A DNA stretch of 11,371 nucleotides from Candidatus Geocrenenecus sp. JGI 0000106-J15. Its GTDB lineage: Archaea; Thermoproteota; Nitrososphaeria_A; Caldarchaeales; Wolframiiraptoraceae. The stretch spans positions 1-11,371 of the forward strand of contig ASPF01000022.1 of assembly GCA_000405685.1 (NCBI GenBank). The letters are read 5' to 3'. Of the stretch, positions 6,404 through 11,371 are shown in pieces. The position numbers were made by a program, and so were the translations under genes. Position 1 is the stretch's first letter; every line of letters begins with the position of its first letter. The notes under the pieces were generated by a model. That model did no database searches, was not told the DNA's origin, and saw only the letters and a program-made list of their open reading frames with translations.

Positions 6404-6789
6404 ATACTACATTAATGGATATATAATCAAGAATATGCTTTTTTGACCACATCTATGGGGTGACAGCATGTTTACCTTAGAAATCTTATCGACAAAAATC
6501 TTTTAGCTTTGCTTTTTTCATAACTACGTCGTACAAGTAGTTGGGAACGTTAGGAGAAAATACGCCACAACCCCTAGTGTTTATACTGACGAGGGATTGG
6601 TGCAATTAGCCGGCGAGTTTCATAAAGATAAGGCATAGAAGAAGGACATTTCAGATAAGAAACTTAATAGAATAGTGGTTCTTTGAGTTAAAGAGAAAGA
6701 TAGGACAGATAAAACCTCTATTCCTCTACCTACGAGCCAATGGTATCAGAAAGATAGATAGCAACATGGATTGCCTTAAGTTAAGAGCC
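6404..6789. other. Gap between convergent genes, with a possible decayed coding fragment
   Basis: About 386 bases lie between the convergent ends of the unknown gene and the surface protein gene. One plus-strand frame, about 6502-6639, is open for roughly 45 codons and reads VVGNVRRKYATTPSVYTDEG and onward to a TAG near 6637. It has a coding-like composition but no good start and no family I recognise. Beyond it all frames are broken. It may be the remnant of a lost gene. Confidence 0.35.
6438..6444 (+). terminator. Possible oligo-T terminator after the 502-residue gene
   Basis: A run of six T begins about 35 bases after the stop at 6403. Archaeal RNA polymerase often ends at such U-runs without a hairpin. 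A second six-T run lies about 70 bases further on (near 6510). Evidence is limited to the T-runs. Confidence 0.35.
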
Positions 6790-9067
6790 TCACATATGCC
6801 TGGCCTTGCCCCGTCTTCTTCTAGCTAGGATTGCTACAGCGATTCCCGCAAACACAACCAAGGTGATTACCAGTCCTATAGGGGGCGCCTGAGGCGCGGG
6901 CTGAAATGAAAGCATAGGCTGAGGCGAAGTCGTGGAAGTTGTTACTGGTGGTAAGAGTAGTGGAGGTTTTTCAACCATGAATGATATAGGCGGGCTGATA
7001 GCACCTTCATAGTTGTCATTTCCAAGCCAGCTTGCATGTACCCTCCACTTTCCTATATCTTTTGGGATTAAGTTATAGCTGAAGGCCCCATCAGAATCTG
7101 TGAGAACGACCTCAGTAAAGGTCGAGCCATCAGGTCTTTCAAAAGTTAAGCTTAAAGCAATGCCAGCCGACGGAGGATTAATAGAGCCTGAAATCGTAAT
7201 CTCCTCACCTTCTCTGATATTCTCTCTAGAAGCTAAGAGTGACAACGAGCTTCTTGCCTTTAAGACAGAGAACGAAAACTCTCGGCTTTCAGCTCCCTCA
7301 TGGTCTAAGTCACCATTCCAACTTGCTCTAACGATCCAAGAGCCAACTATATTGGGTGTAAATGTGTCTTCGAATTTTCCTGAAACTGTGGAAGTGATAT
7401 TTTTAGTTAGAATGGTTCCATTAGGCATTTTGTACTTTAGAACAACGGTAGCCTCATGTGGTGGAGAGATGGAACCAAAAATAGTAATAGATTCTCCTAG
7501 CGAATTTTTGTTCGAAGATGCTGAAAGCGAAATCGAGCTAGGTAGTTTAGGTAGAGTCAAAATGATCGGTGTACTGGTTAAAAACCCTATTTCCTTTGTG
7601 ATATTCATACTGTTGATTGTTACTTTCAATATCCATTCCTTACTGTAATTCTCTTTCGTAAATCTTATGTTGAATACTGCTCTACCTCTTTGATCCGTTG
7701 TTCCATTCCATATCAACTTACTATTTAGGTCACTGAGAATTAATGATGCATTAGGTAAAGGATTTCCAGAACCATCTCTCATGATCAACGGATACTCTCT
7801 ATCAATGGTGCCGAATGCCCAATCAACACGGTCCATTGACATATAGAAAACTGAGATATTACCCCTCATTAAAGTGTAGCGGCTGGCAACTTGTATATGT
7901 GCACCTGATATCCTTGAATTAAAGAATTCTATAACATGTGCATCTTCTATCTCAACCGGCCCTCGATCGGCATACTGCACAGTGTCTACAGGACCTATCC
8001 AGAAGGTACCGGTTATAGTTGTATTCATGAGTTTTATGAAATCGTTTCCAAGTAAATGGAGGTCTATCACTTCTGAGTTTTTGATAACGACAGAAGCATT
8101 AAGTGATGTGTGTATCCTGATACCTTCCATGTTTTCCACCTCAATCTTGCCCTTCGTGTGCAACCTGAGGGTGTCTACTCTGGTCTTTACTAGAGTTAAA
8201 TTGGACCAAGGTCCTAACCCTTGTACGTTCTGGCGAATGTTCCAGTTCATAAACATGCCTGGTTTTAGATCGTTGAATTTAATGTAGGCGTCTTCCATAG
8301 CCCAGAATTGTAGCGAGTATATATGTGAATCATTGATGGTTATGTGTAGCTTGCTATCCAGATCCAAGATCCTAATGAGATCTATTACCCATTCCTCAAC
8401 TGACACTTTTCTCATCTCAAGTGATCCACCTTCGGCTTCGATGCGTACTTTTTCAAGTTTAACATGAGGCTTTAAGCCGGTTATCCATATATCTTCATCG
8501 CTTTTCCCGAAGCTTAAGCCTACATACAATAAACTTGAATTAGTCACACTAACTTTGGATTTCCAGTATGCTCGCCAAAACAGTGAAGATAGACTTGATG
8601 AGTCAATGGTGGTGTTGCCGCCCATAGCAAAAAGCTCCCAGTCACATTTAGTGTTAAACATAACTATCTTGGCGCCAGGTCTTTCATAAGTGCGCACCCA
8701 TAACTGCACGGAAGGTAAAGGTGCACTTGTAAGTGTTGAGTTTTCCACTTTAAGAGTTGCTTTATCGAGAACCTTTACTATATATCTAAGTCGATAAGTA
8801 TTATTTACTATGAGTTTGGCGTTCCTCACGATTAGTGTAGCTGAATCTTTGATTATTACGTTTCCGTCTATGAAGAATGTTACGTTCTCGATCACGTAGG
8901 TTTCATTATCTTTCACAATAAAGTCGCCGGTTCGGTAGATCTCACCTGCCTGCAATAGCTGTGGTTCATAACGGTCCTCATCACCTGAAGAAAGTTGGGG
9001 GATAAGAGTTAAAAAAAATTGAAGCAAGCAGTAGAAAGATTACTCCTAAGCTAAATAGCTTCTTCAA
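6790..9067 (-). CDS. Secreted, membrane-anchored beta-helix/Ig-like surface protein, frameshifted in the signal peptide
   Basis: The main frame (745 codons from 9027) begins within a signal sequence. Up to about residue 410 it consists of short Asn/Ser/Thr-rich strands typical of a right-handed beta-helix, with many N-x-S/T sites. A carboxypeptidase-regulatory-like Ig domain follows (about 411-492). Two similar Ig-like repeats come next (497-589 and 592-686), sharing G.ITI.GSI.PP early and VG.W.V.ASW.G...EGA late. Then come a Pro/Thr linker (687-716), a membrane helix IGLVITLVVFAGIAVAIL (717-734) and RRRRGK. The true start is most likely TTG 9067, which gives KKLFSLGVIFLLLASI, a good signal peptide. 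That start is separated from the main frame by one extra T in a run of eight (9011-9018). Probable role: cell-surface or adhesion protein, substrate unknown. Confidence 0.8.
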
Positions 9068-9087
9068 TTCTTATTCACTATTCTTGA

Positions 9088-9098
9088 CTTTATATAAG
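9088..9098 (-). promoter_or_regulatory. TATA box of the surface protein gene
   Basis: On the minus strand, TTCTTATATAAAG gives a strong TATA box, centred about 26 bases before the TTG at 9067. This predicts a leaderless message starting at or next to the TTG. It is the main argument that translation begins at 9067 and not at the in-frame TTG at 9027. Confidence 0.65.
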
Positions 9099-9130
9099 AA
9101 CGAAATTTAAATCTTAGCTTGAAATAAACA

Positions 9131-9820
9131 GATCCTGGCAACAGATAATACCTTCTCTAAGTTTTATTATTGTGAGTAGGTTTAAAATCATTGCTATGGT
9201 TTATACATAATCTTCTATTGTCTGGATCCTCCATGTATTTATATTATTGTAGAATCTTTGTGTCATCTGCTTCAAGCATCCAAAGAATCTCTCAACAATA
9301 TTCCTTATACCAAATCTTTCATGCTTATATTCTAGCCCAAGCCTCTCTAGAGCCCACCTATAACATGGACCTATCAACTATTATCAATGGCTTATTAAGA
9401 CATCCATCCAAGACAATCCTAACAAACTTCATAGCAATTATAATGTTCATAGCCATGATGCATATATTGCTGATACTTCTCTTGAATCAATGTCTACATA
9501 AGACCTACACATACTCTAAATCGATGTATCTCAATTACAGTCTCATCTAATGTTACAGCATTCCTAAACCTCTTCTCTACAGAGAATATCTTTGAGAATC
9601 TATGGAACCATCTCTTAACACTCTCTAGAAGCATATACTATATAGTATCTCTCAGAAAGGTTTCTAAGGCTTAGACCAGAAACATAAGGCATAACTGTTG
9701 AAGCCTTCTACAAACACTGTAACTGTCATGTATTATATAATCGAGTACATGCATAGAATAGGGTGGAGAGAACGAGGTCATAGATGTAAAAAGAAAGACT
9801 GATGAGTTTATTGGTAAATC
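9131..9820 (-). mobile_element. Nearly full-length decayed IS with DDE transposase
   Basis: About 690 bp. The right end at 9131 (GATCCTGGCAAC), followed by GTTTTATTATT, matches the right end of the element at 115-159. The left end at about 9789-9820 aligns loosely with 437-468. Read on the minus strand from ATG 9781, the transposase can be followed through several frames: GLSLRNLSERYYI, VKRWFHRFSKIFSVEKRF, LDETVIEIH (first Asp), IIVDRS (second Asp), RNIVERFF (Glu), and the end TWRIQTIEDYV with a stop at about 9199. All three catalytic acids remain, but several stops and frameshifts make it inactive. It is the reference copy for identifying the fragments at 115 and 3577. Confidence 0.75.
9199..9781 (-). 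pseudogene. Frameshifted DDE transposase
   Basis: About 190 codons of transposase sequence broken by at least three frameshifts and by stops at the positions of SLR/NLS, ASW/NII and SML/RWAL. The order of motifs and the D, D, E acids are kept. The core resembles IS6/IS240-type DDE domains, but the D-to-E spacing looks shorter than the usual 34, so the family label is tentative. Confidence 0.7.
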
Positions 9821-10068
9821 CTTTTTCTGATGTCTATCTTGACTACCACGACTATTTTTTCTTGCTCGTAAACCTTGAATAACGCTCTATAATTTCCTAC
9901 ACGTAGCCTGAAGGTGTCTGCTTCACCTGCAATCTTAACGATGTCAAGTCTAGCTGCTGGAAAATCCTCAAGCTGCTTAAGCTTGTCAATCATGCGTTGC
10001 CTGTCTTCGATTTCTAGACTCTTTAAGAAATCATATGCTCTTTTATGGATGAGAACTCTAAACTTCAT
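9808..10068 (-). CDS. relE: RelE/ParE-family toxin
   Basis: An 86-residue RelE/ParE-superfamily protein: two N-terminal helices (RAYDFLKSLEIEDRQRMIDK) followed by a beta sheet with FRLRVGNYRALFKV (53-66), then IVVVVKIDIRKRIY (72-85). The conserved basic residues R54, R56, R61 and R81 and the C-terminal Tyr85 fit the mRNA-cleaving RelE group, in which the toxin cuts mRNA at the ribosome. It overlaps the upstream antitoxin gene by 11 bases. The last few codons coincide with the degenerate end of the IS at 9131-9820, yet the C-terminal motif looks natural, so the protein is probably intact. Confidence 0.88.
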   Translation of the reverse strand: MKFRVLIHKRAYDFLKSLEIEDRQRMIDKLKQLEDFPAARLDIVKIAGEADTFRLRVGNYRALFKVYEQEKIVVVVKIDIRKRIYQ

Positions 10069-10249
10069 TAAGAGACTTCAACTCGTTAAAGTGTTTATTT
10101 CTAATAATTTCATCTGTCTCCTTCAACAACATGTACTCCTCCGTAGTTAAGAAAACATCTTCAAGAAACTCCCTTAATTCATCTAGCTTCCTCCCAATTT
10201 CTTCAACCTTCTCTGAAACAGTTTCGCCCAAGAAACCACCTGATAACAT
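10058..10249 (-). CDS. relB: RelB-like antitoxin
   Basis: A 63-residue, acidic, helical protein: SEKVEEIGRKLDELREFLED (about 12-31) followed by VFLTTEEYMLLKETDEIIRN. Its size, charge and position directly before relE, with an 11-base overlap, identify it as the cognate antitoxin. It would bind and block RelE and probably repress the operon. ATG 10249 is the only ATG in a suitable place. TTTATATGG on the minus strand (10264-10272) is a likely TATA box, but it is only about 19 bases from this ATG, so the start may be a few codons further in (TTG 10231). Confidence 0.75.
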   Translation of the reverse strand: MLSGGFLGETVSEKVEEIGRKLDELREFLEDVFLTTEEYMLLKETDEIIRNKHFNELKSLNEV

Positions 10250-10361
10250 GATTAGAAAACATCCATATAAACACTACTTTTACAGACCTTCAACCTCAAT
10301 GATACAGCAACACACTTCTTCACACTCTTACTGAAATATTCTTTCAACAAAGAACTCACCT

Positions 10362-10550
10362 CTAAATTCCGTATCTTAGGTGTATTATAATGTATGCTAT
10401 GTTTATGAATACTTTATATGTTATAGCCAGTCTCTCATACCTTGTAATTATCTTCCTGAATGATTCTAGCTGTCTGAAGAATCTCTCTATAGTAGACTTC
10501 ATCTTCTTGTATAGCTCAGCATTGTATGGTCTCTGCTTCCTACCATCCAT
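10362..10550 (-). pseudogene. IS5-like transposase C-terminal remnant
   Basis: 62 codons: GRKQRPYNAELYKKMKSTIE, then RFFRQLESFRKIITRYERL, then AYIIIHLRYGI and a stop. STIERFF.QLESFRKI..RYERL is the typical region around the catalytic Glu of IS5-type (DDE_Tnp_1) transposases in archaea. The N-terminal domain and both Asp residues are missing. The ATG at 10550 lies just inside the terminal repeat and may be fortuitous. Confidence 0.65.
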
Positions 10551-10576
10551 AATAATACACCTATGTTACGGAGTTT
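10364..10576 (-). mobile_element. 213-bp miniature element with IS5-like transposase C-terminus
   Basis: The two ends are imperfect inverted repeats of about 25 bases: AAATTCCGTATCTTAGGTGT reading inward from 10364, and AAACTCCGTAACATAGGTGT reading inward on the minus strand from 10576. Between them lies one 62-codon minus-strand frame that begins immediately inside one end and stops in the other. Such an internally deleted IS could be moved in trans by a full-length relative. No obvious target-site duplication is visible at the two edges. Confidence 0.65.
10365..10385 (+). repeat. 21-base exact direct repeat, copy 1
   Basis: AATTCCGTATCTTAGGTGTA plus one T, identical to 11252-11272 in the same orientation. 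It forms the terminal sequence of an IS5-like element and encodes the last residues of the transposase on the other strand. Confidence 0.85.
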
Positions 10577-10654
10577 GAAGATGAGTTCATACTTCTTCAG
10601 TAGAAAAAGTTATAGAAGGCTTTTCTGATGCTTTATGTATGGAAAATTATGGTG

Positions 10655-10662
10655 TTTATAAA
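10655..10662 (+). promoter_or_regulatory. TATA box of the tandem beta-grasp gene
   Basis: TTTATAAA is centred about 26 bases before ATG 10684, with GGTG in front. The spacing predicts a leaderless transcript starting at the ATG. It lies outside the miniature element ending at 10576, so the gene has its own promoter. Confidence 0.6.
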
Positions 10663-10683
10663 TGATAAAAGGGTGTTAAGGCC

Positions 10684-11217
10684 ATGAAATTGGTTTTAAT
10701 AAATGAATTATCTAGAAAAATGTATACGCTAGAAATTTCTGAAGAGACCACTGCTAAGGAGATCGTTGATCTATTAATCGGGGACGGCTCAATTAAGCCA
10801 GCACCTAGAGAAGGCTGTCGATGGGTCCTTAGAGATTCGAGGGGTGTCGCGTTCACCCCTAATGAGAAGATGTCATCTAGGTTTCCTCAAGGGAGTAGAG
10901 AGTATGAAGTATTCTATGAAGTACACTTAGTCAGCCAACCCATAGCGACCAAATTAATTGTAAGAGATAAAGTCTCTGAAAAGAGGTATGAGCTAGAGAT
11001 CTTTGAGGAGAATACCGCTAAAGACGTCATCATTGCTTTAATTGAGGAAGGTCTGATTAAACCAATACCTATAGAAGGTTGCCAATGGGTTCTCACAGAT
11101 TCGGAAGGTTCTAGAATAATCCCTGATGAAGAGTTATCCTCTAGACTTTCTCCTGGAGAGAATAAAGTATACTTAAGTACTAGGACGGTGGGAGATGTTA
11201 AGACCCGTAAGATCTAA
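10684..11217 (+). CDS. Tandem ubiquitin-like (beta-grasp) domain protein
   Basis: 177 residues made of two repeats, about 1-82 and 90-165. Shared positions include KLxxx[DN][EK]xS.K.Y.LEI at the start, E[TN]TAK (21-25 and 110-114), IKP (37-39 and 125-127), EGC.WVL (43-49 and 131-137) and [ML]SSR (63-66 and 151-154). Each repeat follows the beta-beta-alpha-beta-beta order of small ubiquitin-like beta-grasp proteins such as YukD/TmoB: strand, turn, strand, helix TAKEIVDLLI, strand WVLRDSRG, then P.E..SSR..qG. There is no C-terminal Gly-Gly, so it is probably not a conjugated modifier. A scaffold or interaction protein is more likely. No signal peptide or membrane helix is present. The fold is inferred from pattern only. 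Confidence 0.65.
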   Translation: MKLVLINELSRKMYTLEISEETTAKEIVDLLIGDGSIKPAPREGCRWVLRDSRGVAFTPNEKMSSRFPQGSREYEVFYEVHLVSQPIATKLIVRDKVSEKRYELEIFEENTAKDVIIALIEEGLIKPIPIEGCQWVLTDSEGSRIIPDEELSSRLSPGENKVYLSTRTVGDVKTRKI

Positions 11218-11251
11218 TTGTGCACTGTAAACCAAGCAAGTATTCACTCTG

Positions 11252-11272
11252 AATTCCGTATCTTAGGTGTAT
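11252..11272 (+). repeat. 21-base exact direct repeat, copy 2
   Basis: Identical to 10365-10385. The two copies flank the tandem beta-grasp gene at a distance of about 887 bases, same orientation. Confidence 0.85.
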
Positions 11273-11326
11273 GATTATTGATGTTATTGTTAATAGGGCT
11301 GCATGTATCTTTGAGCCCCTCCTAAA
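11252..11326 (-). pseudogene. Second IS5-like transposase C-terminal end
   Basis: Bases 11252-11272 are identical to 10365-10385 (21 bases), the end of the miniature element. Read on the minus strand the sequence gives HAALLTITSIIIHLRYGI, matching INIAYIIIHLRYGI of the first copy. Homology fades beyond about 11326 and no matching opposite end is seen before the window closes. Here the stop codon of the other copy is CAG, so the frame runs on. Confidence 0.55.
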
Positions 11327-11371
11327 ACTCCATAAAGAAATAAAAAATTAAGAAAGAGAAGCTTAAATAGT

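Noticed and set aside
7100..7648. 182-codon plus-strand frame
   Set aside because: It is entirely antisense to the Ig-like region of the surface protein, with no promoter or recognisable domain.
9191..9550. 119-codon plus-strand frame
   Set aside because: It is antisense to the decayed transposase at 9131-9820, which contains the conserved D, D, E motifs on the other strand.
10390..10578. 62-codon plus-strand frame ending IIIHLCYGV
   Set aside because: Its ending mirrors the transposase end only because the terminal inverted repeat of the miniature element encodes a similar peptide on both strands. The minus-strand frame carries the real transposase motifs.

Overview
The window looks like accessory DNA from a hyperthermophilic archaeon, most likely Thermoproteota (crenarchaeal). 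The reasons are AT-rich, AGA/AGG- and ATA-rich coding sequence, several genes with a TATA-like box about 25-30 bases before the start codon (leaderless expression), TTG starts, an archaeal-style surface protein with a C-terminal membrane anchor, toxin-antitoxin pairs, and many decayed insertion sequences. Species cannot be named from this.

Layout. 115-468 is a shrunken insertion sequence (IS) derivative with both ends but only the first part of a transposase. 521-1184 is an intact MntA/HepT (MNT-HEPN) toxin-antitoxin operon, followed by the stump of a DUF433-type antitoxin (1203-1295). On the minus strand, 1387-1909 holds an aspartic-protease-fold protein that lacks the catalytic Asp, preceded by a small overlapping reading frame. 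1925-2520 has no gene I can recognise. 2577-3065 is a GNAT acetyltransferase. It starts just after a relic IS end and is followed by an ATGA-overlapping broken reading frame. 3397-3609 is a short membrane-anchored protein whose tail is supplied by another decayed IS (3577-3900).

4022-4879 (minus) and 4895-6403 (plus) are a tightly spaced divergent pair: a winged-helix regulator with a C-terminal membrane helix, and a 460-500 residue soluble protein of no recognised family. This pair is the best candidate here for something undescribed. 6790-9067 (minus) is a large secreted, membrane-anchored beta-helix/Ig-like surface protein. Its signal peptide is out of frame because of a run of eight T. 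9131-9820 is a nearly full-length but frameshifted IS that abuts the end of a RelE/RelB-type toxin-antitoxin operon (9808-10249).

10364-10576 is a 213-bp miniature element with inverted ends and the C-terminal part of an IS5-like transposase. A second copy of that transposase end lies at 11252-11326. Between them is a promoter-equipped gene for a protein made of two tandem ubiquitin-like (beta-grasp) repeats.

Overall the region reads as a defence/stress island repeatedly invaded by two kinds of IS. Intact genes are mostly toxin-antitoxin, surface or unknown genes, and the IS remnants mark insertion and deletion events between them.
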